Assembly: GCF_026410405.1 (NCBI RefSeq)
Contig: NZ_JAPMLN010000005.1
Location: forward strand, 112,759-176,758
Reading direction: 5' to 3'
DNA: 64,000 bases
Origin: Marinicella gelatinilytica
GTDB lineage: Bacteria; Pseudomonadota; Gammaproteobacteria; Xanthomonadales; Marinicellaceae
The notes under the pieces were generated by a model. It saw nothing but the letters and a program-made list of their open reading frames with translations. It did not search any database and had not been told where the DNA came from. A program made the position numbers and the translations under genes. This document shows, one piece after another, positions 47,296-56,530 of the stretch; the stretch's first letter is position 1, and each line of letters begins with the position of its first letter.

Positions 47296-47337
47296 TGAAC
47301 AAGCATGCTTTGTTACCAATACTAACATGCTTGTTCA
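47296..47337. repeat. Inverted repeat between convergent genes
   Basis: Perfect 12-bp arms TGAACAAGCATG (47296-47307) and CATGCTTGTTCA (47326-47337) around an 18-base loop. It lies just after the oxidoreductase stop and before the convergent NYN gene's end, so may act as a terminator even though no T-run follows. Confidence 0.55.
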
Positions 47338-47385
47338 TGACTAAAATATGATTGTTTAAACCTTTAAGGTCATAAATTGCTGAAA

Positions 47386-48144
47386 CTACTCTGCAAATCG
47401 CTTATCTCGCAGATACAAATCATAGGTGTTCTTACCCCGTGGATTGCGCTTTTCTATGTCAAATAATTCAGTGGTTTCAATTAAAGCACTCAACTTGCGA
47501 TAACCGTAGTTTCTCGAATCAAAGGAGCTCTGATTGGCGATATGAGCCCCGACTGCAGCTATATTTGCCCAGCCTTCATCATCTGATGTGGCTTCAACGG
47601 CACCCCGAAGAAGACTGATGAGCTTGGTATCTTGGTTTAACTGCTTCTTGGTTTTTCGTTCTTTAGAAGCCACTTTTTTGCCTTTATCCGCATCTGAATC
47701 ACTGCTCGGCAGTACTAAGGCCTCTAAAAACACAAACTTATCACATGCCGCTTGCAGCGAACCGGGGGTTTTCTTCTCACCAAAGCCATAAACAACCAAG
47801 CCGGCTTCCCGGATTCGGGTCGCCAGCTTAGTAAAATCAGAATCACTGGTAACAAGGCAGAAGCCATCGAATTTATCCGTATAAAGCAAATCCATGGCAT
47901 CAATAATCATCGATGAATCCGTGGAATTCTTACCAGTGGTGTAGCTGAACTGCTGCATCGGACTAATGGCATATTCATGCAACATCGGCTTCCATGAGGT
48001 CAATTGTGGCGTGGTCCAATCTCCATAAGCCCGCTTAACACTGGCAACGCCGTATTTAGCCACCTCCTGAATCAAAGCCTCACAAAGCGCCGGACTGATG
48101 TTGTCGGCATCGATCAGTACCGTTAATTTTTTTCTTTCTTCCAT
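47386..48144 (-). CDS. NYN-domain nuclease-like protein with OST-HTH/LOTUS domain
   Basis: A 252-residue protein with an N-terminal NYN (PIN-like) domain: 'VLIDADNISPALCEALIQE', 'DSSMIIDAMDLLYTDKFDGF', 'LVTSDSDFTKLATRIREAG'. The conserved Asp residues (DADN, D-S-S-x-x-x-D, TSDSDF) form the expected metal site of an RNase. A basic linker and a C-terminal OST-HTH/LOTUS module (about 170-245, 'NYGYRKLSALIETTELFDIE') follow, which binds RNA in other systems. Role in RNA turnover is plausible; unproven. Confidence 0.85.
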   Translation of the reverse strand: MEERKKLTVLIDADNISPALCEALIQEVAKYGVASVKRAYGDWTTPQLTSWKPMLHEYAISPMQQFSYTTGKNSTDSSMIIDAMDLLYTDKFDGFCLVTSDSDFTKLATRIREAGLVVYGFGEKKTPGSLQAACDKFVFLEALVLPSSDSDADKGKKVASKERKTKKQLNQDTKLISLLRGAVEATSDDEGWANIAAVGAHIANQSSFDSRNYGYRKLSALIETTELFDIEKRNPRGKNTYDLYLRDKRFAE

Positions 48145-48221
48145 GGTTTTATTATAAGTCTAAAAAGCAACTACAGCATATCATTATGAATCAATAATTA
48201 AAGTATAATTATTTTTTTGAT

Positions 48222-48551
48222 TTATAACTCTTCCAGAACTTGTTTGTTATTCCTAGTATACTCAATATATAGTGGTATATCCGAATGACCAAATTCTTCC
48301 TCTAAATAGTCAGTTAATATCCTCAGAACATCACTATTCTCACACTGAGATTTTTCATATCCTTTCAGAATTAAAATTTTGATATATTGTATTTTCTTTG
48401 AAGTCGTTGTTGATTCAGCTCTATTTATAACATTACATTTTTCTTGGATAATTTTTTCGACAGCTCTGACTCTATCGTTCAAGCTAACAGCTAAATCAAA
48501 CTGATCACAACCTGAAAATAAAAAAAACAACACAAATAAATACTTATACAT
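48222..48551 (-). CDS. Orphan lipoprotein, unknown
   Basis: A 109-residue product with a lipoprotein signal (lipobox 'LFSGC', Cys15) and a short helical mature part with Cys39 and Cys70. More AT-rich than its surroundings, suggesting recent acquisition. I do not recognise the family. Confidence 0.5.
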   Translation of the reverse strand: MYKYLFVLFFLFSGCDQFDLAVSLNDRVRAVEKIIQEKCNVINRAESTTTSKKIQYIKILILKGYEKSQCENSDVLRILTDYLEEEFGHSDIPLYIEYTRNNKQVLEEL

Positions 48552-48567
48552 GTTTAATTCCTAAATC

Positions 48568-49038
48568 TTAATACAGTTTAAACTTATCCCGTATCGCTTG
48601 AAATGCTTGGTATGAATTAAGGTTATGCTGATAGGCAGTAGAGCGAACCACGAAGAAACAAAATCCCAAAACCAGCCAAGTTGCCATCAGGACTTTTAGC
48701 CATATAATACTAATTGAACCAACAAATAACCAAACAACAAGCGAAGCAATCACTTGCGCCAAAGCAATGGACTGCAAAGCAATGCGCCAGCCTTTTTGTA
48801 GGATTTGTTGTTTCTCTTTTTTTGAAAAAGAATCCACTTGCCAAAAGGAACGCTCGACTTCAAAAACGGCAGACAGGGCTTTTAAGGTTTCATTCGATAC
48901 ATTACCAACCGTTTCAGCCCGTTGGATTGTTCTTAGGCTAAGTCCGCTGATATCAGATAAGTGCTGTTGGGTCCAACCTTTACCTTGTCGTTGGTCTTTG
49001 AGTTTTTCTGTGGCTATGTTCATTTCAGTATTTTTCAT
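48568..49038 (-). CDS. XRE-type HTH regulator with membrane helices
   Basis: A 156-residue protein: an N-terminal HTH_3 domain (about 8-65, 'GKGWTQQHLSDISGLSLRTI'), a short linker, and two predicted membrane helices (about 90-112 and 115-137). Membrane-tethered HTH proteins of this layout are common but uncharacterised. Its target is unknown. An in-frame ATG at 49023 (MNIATEK) is an alternative start. Confidence 0.75.
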   Translation of the reverse strand: MKNTEMNIATEKLKDQRQGKGWTQQHLSDISGLSLRTIQRAETVGNVSNETLKALSAVFEVERSFWQVDSFSKKEKQQILQKGWRIALQSIALAQVIASLVVWLFVGSISIIWLKVLMATWLVLGFCFFVVRSTAYQHNLNSYQAFQAIRDKFKLY

Positions 49039-49148
49039 ATTTAGCAGATGCTCATTATTATAAACCCTGAATTAAAACATAATCACCTCAAAACCCTGAC
49101 GCCATTCTTACGACATCAGGCCGCCAAACTAAAAATGGTCCAATCACA

Positions 49149-50249
49149 TTAAGTCGGATCAAGCACTGGGTAATCTGTATAACCTTTGGCACCCGGGGTA
49201 TAAAAGGTATCCTCATCCCATCGTGCGGTTTCAGCCTTCGCGGCAAAGCGCTCAACCAAATCAGGATTGGAAATAAACAACTTACCAAAAGCCACCAAAT
49301 CAGCCAAGCCATCGGCAATCACTTGATTGCCGCGTTCTCGATTAAAGCCGGTATTAATCATCAAAGTACCTTTATAGAGTGGTCGGTAATGCTTGGCGAT
49401 GTTCGGCTCGGCGTATGGCACATCACTGACATCATTAAAAGGCTCTGAAAGATGGAGGTAGGCCAAATCGTAATTATTGAGCGACTTTACGATGTAATCA
49501 AAGGTCGGGATACTTTCTTCATCAAGGGTCATACCAAAGATGCCGTGCAATGAGGGGTTAAGTCGCAAACCGATGCGATTTTCAGGAACATGCTGTTTAA
49601 TTTCATCAATCACTTCAAACAGAATTTTTGCCCTATTTTCAATGGTACCCCCATATTCATCGCTTCTGTGATTCGATGTTTTGCTGAAAAACTGATGTAA
49701 TAAATAGCCATTGGAGGAATGAATCTCAACACCATCAAATCCCGCTGCCATGGCATTTTTGGCCGCCTGGCCGTAATCAGAAATGGTCTGTTTTATCTCG
49801 TCGATGGTCATGGCTTTGGGTGTCACCGTGTCTTTAAAACCTTCAGGTGTGAAAGACTGAGAATTTGGGTTAATGGCAGACGCCGACAGCGGCAACTCAC
49901 CCTGATGAAAATCCGGATGCGACATGCGACCCACATGCCACAACTGACAGAAGATCTTGCCACCCCTGGCATGCACCGCTTCGGTGACTTTCTGCCAGCC
50001 TTGCACCTGTTCATCGGTATGAATCCCCGGGGTATTGATATAACCAACAGCGCGCTCGGAAATCTGGGAACCCTCAGAAATGATTAAACCGGCTGAAGCT
50101 CGCTGAGCATAATACTCAACCATCAAATCATTCGGGACTTTACCCGGATTATCGGCCCGACTCCGGGTCAACGGCGCCATAACCACGCGGTTTTTTAGGG
50201 TCATATCACCTAATGGGTATTCTGTTAAAAGAGGTTGTTTATTGTCCAT
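49149..50249 (-). CDS. Old yellow enzyme family alkene reductase
   Basis: FMN-dependent enzyme that reduces activated C=C bonds (NemA-like). The 366-residue product has 'RVVMAPLTRSRAD', 'QLWHVGRMSHPDF', the catalytic His/Asn pair in 'VEIHSSNGYLLHQFFS', and 'RFAAKAETARWDEDTFYTPG' near the C-terminus. Family length is normal. It starts 12 bases after the ycaQ-like stop, and the two may be cotranscribed. Confidence 0.93.
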   Translation of the reverse strand: MDNKQPLLTEYPLGDMTLKNRVVMAPLTRSRADNPGKVPNDLMVEYYAQRASAGLIISEGSQISERAVGYINTPGIHTDEQVQGWQKVTEAVHARGGKIFCQLWHVGRMSHPDFHQGELPLSASAINPNSQSFTPEGFKDTVTPKAMTIDEIKQTISDYGQAAKNAMAAGFDGVEIHSSNGYLLHQFFSKTSNHRSDEYGGTIENRAKILFEVIDEIKQHVPENRIGLRLNPSLHGIFGMTLDEESIPTFDYIVKSLNNYDLAYLHLSEPFNDVSDVPYAEPNIAKHYRPLYKGTLMINTGFNRERGNQVIADGLADLVAFGKLFISNPDLVERFAAKAETARWDEDTFYTPGAKGYTDYPVLDPT

Positions 50250-50261
50250 TGCTTACTCCAG

Positions 50262-51467
50262 TCATTTAAGCGCATTGCGCAATAGTTGAGAGATATCATT
50301 CGGCTCCACCTTGGTCAAGGACACCGTATTACATTGTTGAAACTGCCTGAACTGTTGAATGGCATCGACAAAAGCCGAAGTCACCAAATCCACATCAAAA
50401 TTATGTTTTTCAAAATGCAGGCATTTAATCTCTAAATGTTGGGTCTTGCGATGGGATTTACAATCCATGCGGCCAATAAACTCATCGCGGTACAGCAGTG
50501 GCAGTGAGAAGTAACCATACTGACGTTTGGCTGCGGGTACATAGCATTCAATTTTATAGTCAAAACCAAACAGGCTTTTTAGTCGATCGCGTTGAATCAC
50601 ACTGTTATCAAAGGGTGACAGAATAACCATGCGGTTGCTAACGTTGGGTAAACGCGCATCAAGCGCTCCGGTTGTTATGTAATAAACTTCACCACTGCTC
50701 AATTTGACTTGCTCTAAAAAACCTTGTGTCAAACGTTCATTAACCAGAGTTTTGACCGCTTTATTGAGTTCGATATTACGTCGCAGATAGGTCAGGCCTT
50801 TCAGTGAAACAAGGGCATGACAGCGTAATTGTTGCTCCACAATATGTGCCGCAAATTCTGCCATAGTTGGTATCCGGGTATTGACGTCTGATGGCAATAC
50901 CCGTTCGGTCAAGTCATATATTTTTTGGAAACCTTCTCGGCTACTAACCATTAAATCCCCTTGCATATACAATTGCTCCAAGGCTTTTTTAGCCGGCTTC
51001 CAGTCCCACCAGCCTTTGGTTGTGGTGCGCTTTATTTCTAAATCCCGCGAGCGTAACGGACCATCAAGACGTATCCGCTCAAGCAATTCTGCCATGAGCT
51101 TTTTATCCGGATTTTTGTACCAGTGGGTTTGGCCACTTTTTATGGCCTGCTTATAGGGTAAGGAAAATCGAAAATCAGTCATCGGCAGAAAAGCCGCGGC
51201 GTGTGACCAATATTCAAAAACATCACCACCCAGCAACAGTTGATCCAACATATCCGGCTTAAAGCCCGGCACCCTCGTCTGCAAAACATGATGATGCGCC
51301 CGCTCGACAACCGATATGGTGTCAATCTGGACATAACCTAAATGTTCAATGGCACTGCGCACGCCAGACAAGCCCTGACCAAAGGGTTGCCTGTGCAATA
51401 AACCCTGACCAGCCAGAGCCAGTCGACGTAACTTCGCCAGTTCTTGCGAGCGTTGAATTTTAATCAT
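50262..51467 (-). CDS. YcaQ-type winged-helix DNA glycosylase
   Basis: A 401-residue protein of the HTH_42/YcaQ family, which in E. coli unhooks DNA interstrand crosslinks and removes alkylated bases. The catalytic QxD motif is visible in 'LGYVQIDTISVVERAHHHVL', and 'FEYWSHAAAFLPM' and 'GWWDWKPAKKALEQLYMQGD' are also typical. Precedes the alkene reductase gene. No LexA box looked for could be confirmed. Confidence 0.88.
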   Translation of the reverse strand: MIKIQRSQELAKLRRLALAGQGLLHRQPFGQGLSGVRSAIEHLGYVQIDTISVVERAHHHVLQTRVPGFKPDMLDQLLLGGDVFEYWSHAAAFLPMTDFRFSLPYKQAIKSGQTHWYKNPDKKLMAELLERIRLDGPLRSRDLEIKRTTTKGWWDWKPAKKALEQLYMQGDLMVSSREGFQKIYDLTERVLPSDVNTRIPTMAEFAAHIVEQQLRCHALVSLKGLTYLRRNIELNKAVKTLVNERLTQGFLEQVKLSSGEVYYITTGALDARLPNVSNRMVILSPFDNSVIQRDRLKSLFGFDYKIECYVPAAKRQYGYFSLPLLYRDEFIGRMDCKSHRKTQHLEIKCLHFEKHNFDVDLVTSAFVDAIQQFRQFQQCNTVSLTKVEPNDISQLLRNALK

Positions 51468-51558
51468 AGAGGTATTTGACTATTATGATTGTGATTATCA
51501 AGAGCATAATACAATGTAACCATAATTTTATGCCCAAGAAATCGAATCAAAAATTGAA

Positions 51559-52344
51559 TTAGAGTTTATTGTCTTTGTCTGTATCGATTTTACCCATAAC
51601 CCTTTTAATTTTAAGCAGCGAAGCCCTTAAGGGTGTGCGCGGTAATTTTGGTGACTTCTCAATCATTTCATTCATCATGTGATCAAAATCGGCGTCTTGC
51701 ATCTGCAACATACCGCCATGAGCCAACATGATTTTAGTTGGTGCAAGCTGTTTAATTCTGCGCAAGGATTGGCGGTATTTGTTGGGGTGAAACACCGGAA
51801 AAGGTGCGATAAATCCGCGCTTAAGCTTAATGATTAAATCGGCCACATAAATCCAATTTCCCTGAGGGTGAAACACCGATAAATCTCGATCCGTATGACC
51901 GGGAGTTTCCAGTAATGTCCAGTCGGGGAAATGCGGCACCTGGTCGCCTTCTTTGACTTTAACATCAGGTTTTAGTTTTCGACTATAGAGGACGTTCTTC
52001 CAAGGCTTTTTAAGTTTCCTTGCCACAAAAACAGTCAAAGCCATATCAATCCAATGCATCAACAGTCCATTAAGTCCACGGTACCACTGTTGGGGTTTAT
52101 CAGCAGAAACAATCACGCAACCTGTTAATTGACGCAATTTATGCGCAGCACCGGCATGATCTGGGTGCATATGGGTTACCACCAGGGTTTTTAAATCAGA
52201 TAGGGGGCGTTGTAGCTGTTGTTCTATAAATTCACTGATCATTGGCACATCAGCTCGACAGCAACCATCAAGCAACAATAAGCCTGTTGGGTACTCAACG
52301 AGATAAATCGACTGAATATAACCGCTTAAATGGTGGACTTTCAT
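51559..52344 (-). CDS. MBL-fold metallo-hydrolase
   Basis: A 261-residue metallo-beta-lactamase-fold hydrolase. Metal ligands: HxHxDH in 'VVTHMHPDHAGAAHK', His in 'LETPGHTDRDLSVF', Asp in 'IYVADLIIK' and His in 'MLAHGG'. Substrate unknown. Separate from the ycaQ gene upstream by about 90 bases. Confidence 0.88.
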   Translation of the reverse strand: MKVHHLSGYIQSIYLVEYPTGLLLLDGCCRADVPMISEFIEQQLQRPLSDLKTLVVTHMHPDHAGAAHKLRQLTGCVIVSADKPQQWYRGLNGLLMHWIDMALTVFVARKLKKPWKNVLYSRKLKPDVKVKEGDQVPHFPDWTLLETPGHTDRDLSVFHPQGNWIYVADLIIKLKRGFIAPFPVFHPNKYRQSLRRIKQLAPTKIMLAHGGMLQMQDADFDHMMNEMIEKSPKLPRTPLRASLLKIKRVMGKIDTDKDNKL

Positions 52345-52595
52345 ATCAATGCATTATTATGCTAATAGATAGTATGCTAGTTGGACAATCAGACATAGGG
52401 TCAATTATCAAAAATACCATCAATTTGACTCATTTACGGACTAGATAGTGGTTTTAGATTTCTAAAGTGTTCTTTGACATATCTTTCTCACAATATTTTT
52501 CAATTTCAATCTATTTGTTTTTTATGCTAACCAGTTCTCGAAACTTAAGGCTTAGCCAATTACAATTTCTTTATACTCAGGAAAGTAATTAATGA

Positions 52596-53435
52596 ATGAT
52601 TAAAAACATAATTTTTATGGCAATGGTTTTATGTTGGCTGTTCCAGCCCACAATTAGTCAGGCCATTTTTGTCAATAATTTTGAAAAATCTGATTTACCG
52701 ACGATTGCTACGGGCAATGGCCAGCCTTCAAGTCGCCATACACCTAAACCAATAGGAACAACCGATGCCGCACAAGGCTATTATGAGTACTTGCCAGCCG
52801 GTTACGAAACTCCGGGTCAAGAATACCCACTGCTTTTATTTATTCATGGCTTAGGTGAAAACGGCAATGGCGACAGCCAACTTAACCGTGTCTTAGCCAA
52901 TGGTCCGCCCAAATTAATCAACAATAATTCTTGGCATGAGGATTTACCTTTTGTGGTGCTTTCGCCACAACGCTCGTCCAATGGTTGCACTTCAAGCAAT
53001 CAGATCAGAGACTTTATTAACTATGCCCTGATTAACTATGACATCAACCCAACACGGGTTTATTTAACCGGAATTAGTTGTGGCGCGATTGGCGCATGGA
53101 ATTATCTCGGTAAAAACACCAATACACAAATTGCTGCGATGGTACCGATTGCCGGTAACGGCAAAAGTGCCTACAACAATGCCGGCTGTGATTTGGGAAA
53201 AACACCCATTTGGGCTTTTCATGGTGACAATGATGGCACCGTAGATGTGACAGGGACCACAACGCCCATTAATAAAATACTGGACTGCCAATCTCCATTG
53301 GCAGATGTGAGCATGGTCATTTACCCTGGTGTTGGTCATAATTCATGGCGTCGCACCTATGATTTAAGCGCCGGCCATGATATTTATCACTGGTTATTGA
53401 ATTTCAGAAACGAAGATGCCATAACCGTTCCATAA
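52596..53435 (+). CDS. Secreted alpha/beta-hydrolase (esterase/peptidase-like)
   Basis: A 279-residue exported hydrolase. Signal peptide about 1-23 (ending ISQA), then 'YLPAGYETPGQEYPLLLFIH' and 'GLGENGNGD' (oxyanion region), nucleophile Ser in GISCGAIG, Asp in 'FHGDNDGTVD' and His in 'GVGHNSWRR' complete a plausible triad. It resembles phospholipase/carboxylesterase or prolyl-oligopeptidase-like secreted enzymes. Right after the signal peptide is 'IFVNNFEKS', a motif similar to the 'IFVDGFEVP' tail of the beta-helix protein. The stop codon lies inside a perfect hairpin. Confidence 0.82.
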   Translation: MIKNIIFMAMVLCWLFQPTISQAIFVNNFEKSDLPTIATGNGQPSSRHTPKPIGTTDAAQGYYEYLPAGYETPGQEYPLLLFIHGLGENGNGDSQLNRVLANGPPKLINNNSWHEDLPFVVLSPQRSSNGCTSSNQIRDFINYALINYDINPTRVYLTGISCGAIGAWNYLGKNTNTQIAAMVPIAGNGKSAYNNAGCDLGKTPIWAFHGDNDGTVDVTGTTTPINKILDCQSPLADVSMVIYPGVGHNSWRRTYDLSAGHDIYHWLLNFRNEDAITVP

Positions 53436-53459
53436 ATCAGTCATCTGATTTATGGAACG
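53426..53459. repeat. Perfect 15-bp hairpin containing the hydrolase stop codon
   Basis: Arms CGTTCCATAAATCAG (53426-53440) and CTGATTTATGGAACG (53445-53459) around TCAT. The TAA stop (53433-53435) sits in the left arm. A second palindrome, AAAATTGT-A-ACAATTTT, follows at about 53462-53478. Lacks a T-run, so not a standard terminator, but may protect the 3' end. Confidence 0.75.
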
Positions 53460-53520
53460 TAAAAATTGTAACAATTTTAAGTGCTAAGAAATTTCTACTG
53501 TTTAATGCATCCCAAAGCCA

Positions 53521-54048
53521 TTAATCTACTTCGTAATTTTTCAGTGTTGTTCCATCTTTATTAACATAGCTTATAATGGCCGTGTCTTTTTGGGACACTG
53601 TGTACCAGTATTTTTGATTATGAAGTTCAATGATTTTTACTTTTTCATCATTAAGTAAAACATCTGTCACACCTTCATAACGCGGGTCAATTTTTCCACA
53701 GTAGGCATTATTATTTCCTGAGCCTAGTCGGGCATAGGCACTGCTGCAGCCTGAACCGGGTTTAAGGTCCCAGCCATCTGCTGTTATTTCGTAAGGCTTC
53801 ATGCTGACATACTTAAGCCCTTCCCCATCTATAATCTTAGCCGTTAAAGCGACACCATAATTATCGACCTCGATTCGATCGATGACTTTCACTCCGGTGA
53901 CATCATTACCAATCTCGGCCATTTCAGCGAGGTAAAATTCTTCAAAATTTGGTTTACCACAATTACTCAGTAGTAAAGCGATTAACGTGATAAAAACAAA
54001 TTTAAAAGTAACACGAGATTGTTGTTTAATTTGACTCAATTTTTGCAT
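53521..54048 (-). CDS. Lipoprotein of unknown function
   Basis: A 175-residue product with a signal and lipobox 'LLSNC' (Cys30). The mature part has alternating beta segments and two Cys residues in 'GSGCSSAYARLGSGNNNAYC'. I do not recognise the family. Confidence 0.6.
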   Translation of the reverse strand: MQKLSQIKQQSRVTFKFVFITLIALLLSNCGKPNFEEFYLAEMAEIGNDVTGVKVIDRIEVDNYGVALTAKIIDGEGLKYVSMKPYEITADGWDLKPGSGCSSAYARLGSGNNNAYCGKIDPRYEGVTDVLLNDEKVKIIELHNQKYWYTVSQKDTAIISYVNKDGTTLKNYEVD

Positions 54049-54200
54049 TAATTATCCTCAATTATGTTTAATTTCGATTAGTCTAACATATTTCTTAATT
54101 GACCTATATTCAGAGCATTCCGAATGCTTCATGTCTTGCTTAAAGTGCCAAATGGCTCACATTTTACACCCGATTAACAGTACACAAACCAACATGACAA

Positions 54201-54313
54201 CAGTAGGATGGGCTCCGCCCATCACAATTCTGCCTGAAAACAGATGCCATGCTAAGCTGTATAAATGCTAAAATTTAGGACATAGCTGTTGATGGGCAGA
54301 GCCCTTCCTACAG
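54201..54313. repeat. MITE-like repeat with GATGGGC hairpin arms
   Basis: About 113 bp bounded by inverted arms (left CAGTAGGATGGGCTCCGCCC starting 54201; right ending CCTACAG at 54313). Each arm contains its own small palindrome (GATGGGC.GCCCATC). No ORF inside. Fills most of the 384-base gap 54049-54432, which otherwise shows no gene. Confidence 0.75.
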
Positions 54314-54432
54314 TACTTATTTGATTAAATTTCTTTGCATAATTAACCTTACCCTTTTAACTTATTAATCCTATAATCAGCATTGCATAAAATTGTATTC
54401 AGTTTTCTTACACCCAAGGTAAATTTAAATTT

Positions 54433-55455
54433 ATGAATCAAAATGACAAATCAAAAGATGAGCTAGTGATTGGCAGTCACCGCATTATGCCGGGAGAAAC
54501 CAAGAAAATTGAACTACCAACGGTACGATTATACACCGACACCAATATGTCGATTCCGATTTATGTGAAACGCGGTAAAAAACCCGGACCAACCATCTTT
54601 GTCAGTGGCGCCATTCATGGTGATGAACTCAATGGCATAGAAATCATCAGTCGTTTAATTAATAGTCGATCAATTAATTCCTTGCGTGGGACCTTAATTG
54701 CGGTTCCGATAGTCAATGGTTTTGGGGTGCTGAATCAAAGTCGTTATTTACCCGATCGGCGCGATTTAAACCGCTGTTTTCCGGGTTCTGCCAAAGGCTC
54801 TCTGGCCGGGCGGATTGCTTATTTATTTATGCAAGAAGTGGTCACCAAATGTGATTTTGGTATTGACTTACATACCGGCGCCATTCATCGCAGTAACCTG
54901 CCGCAAATCAGAGCCAATTTGGATGATCCGGTCACCTTAGAAATGGCCAAAGCCTTTGCGGTTCCGGTATTGATTAATTCCAACTTAAGAGACGGTTCCT
55001 TACGGCAATGTGCCGATGAACACGGCATTCCCATGTTACTTTATGAAGCGGGCCAAGCCCTGCGGTTTGACGAGTTATCCATTAAGGTTGGCGTCAAAGG
55101 CATTATTAATGTCTTACGCCATTTAGAGATGCTACCCAAACTGAAATCAAAAAAACCACCCTTTGAGCCTTTTGTCGCCAGAAACAGCGGCTGGGTACGG
55201 GCTTCTGACAGCGGCTTTGTCATTCATAAAAAGGAACTGGGCGATCGCGTGTCTGAGCATGATGTATTGGCGGAAATCAAAAAACCCCTGGGCGATGTCT
55301 CCTCAAAAGTTTTGAGCAATGCCGACGGTATTATCATCGGCAAACAAAACATCCCACTGGTGCAAGAAGGCGAAGCCGTGTATCACATCGCCTACTTTAA
55401 TAAACCCAAAAAAGTCGAAGCCAGCATTGAAAATATGCAAGTTAGTTATGAGTAA
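54433..55455 (+). CDS. Succinylglutamate desuccinylase / aspartoacylase family protein
   Basis: A 340-residue zinc hydrolase of the M14-like AstE/AspA family. Metal ligands are in 'GAIHGDELNGIEII' (His and Glu) and 'IDLHTGAIHRSN' (His). 'DRRDLNRCFPG' binds the substrate carboxylate and a catalytic Glu lies in 'PMLLYEAGQ'. The C-terminal 90 residues form a biotinyl/lipoyl-like beta domain ('HDVLAEIKKPLGDVSSKV'). Substrate unknown; members deacylate N-acyl amino acids or poly-glutamate tails. Confidence 0.88.
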   Translation: MNQNDKSKDELVIGSHRIMPGETKKIELPTVRLYTDTNMSIPIYVKRGKKPGPTIFVSGAIHGDELNGIEIISRLINSRSINSLRGTLIAVPIVNGFGVLNQSRYLPDRRDLNRCFPGSAKGSLAGRIAYLFMQEVVTKCDFGIDLHTGAIHRSNLPQIRANLDDPVTLEMAKAFAVPVLINSNLRDGSLRQCADEHGIPMLLYEAGQALRFDELSIKVGVKGIINVLRHLEMLPKLKSKKPPFEPFVARNSGWVRASDSGFVIHKKELGDRVSEHDVLAEIKKPLGDVSSKVLSNADGIIIGKQNIPLVQEGEAVYHIAYFNKPKKVEASIENMQVSYE

Positions 55456-55479
55456 GGAATGAACTGAAATTAAGACCGA

Positions 55480-55944
55480 TTAAATCCTTTCGTTCTTACT
55501 AAATAGCTTTTTAATGGGTTTCTGCAATAAAATAATAACTACAATAAGCGGTATGATTGCCTGAATATAGATGGGCCAAATATTGAAGGATCCGATTATT
55601 CCCCCTTCACTCTGATTTAGAGTGGGGGCTTCACCGAGCATAGACATTATACCGTATAGACGACTGAGAAAATCAGCAGAGAATACAGCAATGGCAAACT
55701 TCCAGGACCAAGGTCGAATTCGAAATAGACCATAGGCCGATACAATCTTCAGAACAAGCAACAAAGCAAACCAGATGTACCACACTAAATTCAACACAAA
55801 AATTTTAGACATGGAATCACTTTGAGGCGTGTAACTCGATTCCAACCAAATAACCTTCAATAGACCCGCAAGAGAATACAGCGCGATTGCCGCGGTTACG
55901 ATGGCTATAATTCGGACAACTAAAACAGACTTGTTATTTTGCAT
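55480..55944 (-). CDS. Small integral membrane protein, unknown
   Basis: A 154-residue protein with four predicted membrane helices (about 10-30, 48-70, 80-100, 120-140). No family recognised. Convergent with the aspartoacylase-like gene. Confidence 0.55.
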   Translation of the reverse strand: MQNNKSVLVVRIIAIVTAAIALYSLAGLLKVIWLESSYTPQSDSMSKIFVLNLVWYIWFALLLVLKIVSAYGLFRIRPWSWKFAIAVFSADFLSRLYGIMSMLGEAPTLNQSEGGIIGSFNIWPIYIQAIIPLIVVIILLQKPIKKLFSKNERI

Positions 55945-56108
55945 GGCAGTATGATATCGATAAGAATCAAGATATTATCATGATTAAACTATCTATTATT
56001 TTGAAATATACCTAAAAATCACTGACATAATAAAACTTGGGTCGGTTAAACAAACTACCCAAACAATCAAACTTTTAAATATTTCCTTAATTCAGATTAA
56101 ACGTATTT

Positions 56109-56406
56109 ACCCGTGGTGCATTTGGAAGAACCCAAAACAAATGTTGTCATATCGACCGAGCGAAGCGAGTGGAGATATCTCCCAAAGTTTAAAATTCTGA
56201 CTAAATTGAGAAGATTCCTCAATCTCCGATCCGGTCTCGATTCTAACACCGCCATCCTTGGCGGCGTCCATGCGCTTCGCTTAGTCGCCTACAGGACGTA
56301 GGTGTGCCAAGTTAACAGGATGTGGTATTGGCCGGAATGACGAGTCGTCTTTTTGGTTATTAAATCATGTTTATTTACCATTTATCGCTCTAAATGCACC
56401 ACGGGT
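56109..56406. repeat. MITE-like palindromic element, copy 2 (with internal insertion)
   Basis: Inverted ends ACCCGTGGTGCATTTGGA (56109-56126) and its partner (56389-56406), plus the internal core ATATCGACCGAGCGAAGCGA shared with copy 1. About 90 bases of extra sequence, including its own hairpin (CGCCATCCTTGGCG), lie between the shared halves. The 586-base gap 55945-56530 contains nothing else recognisable. Confidence 0.8.
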
Positions 56407-56530
56407 GTATTTATATTGGGTAGTTGACTTTAGTCAACCAAACCATTAAACATGGCTTATGAGAAAGAAACTGTTTCATTTTAGCCAAATCAATACATAT
56501 TGATTTGTAACCTTTAGGAGCCAAGCAACC

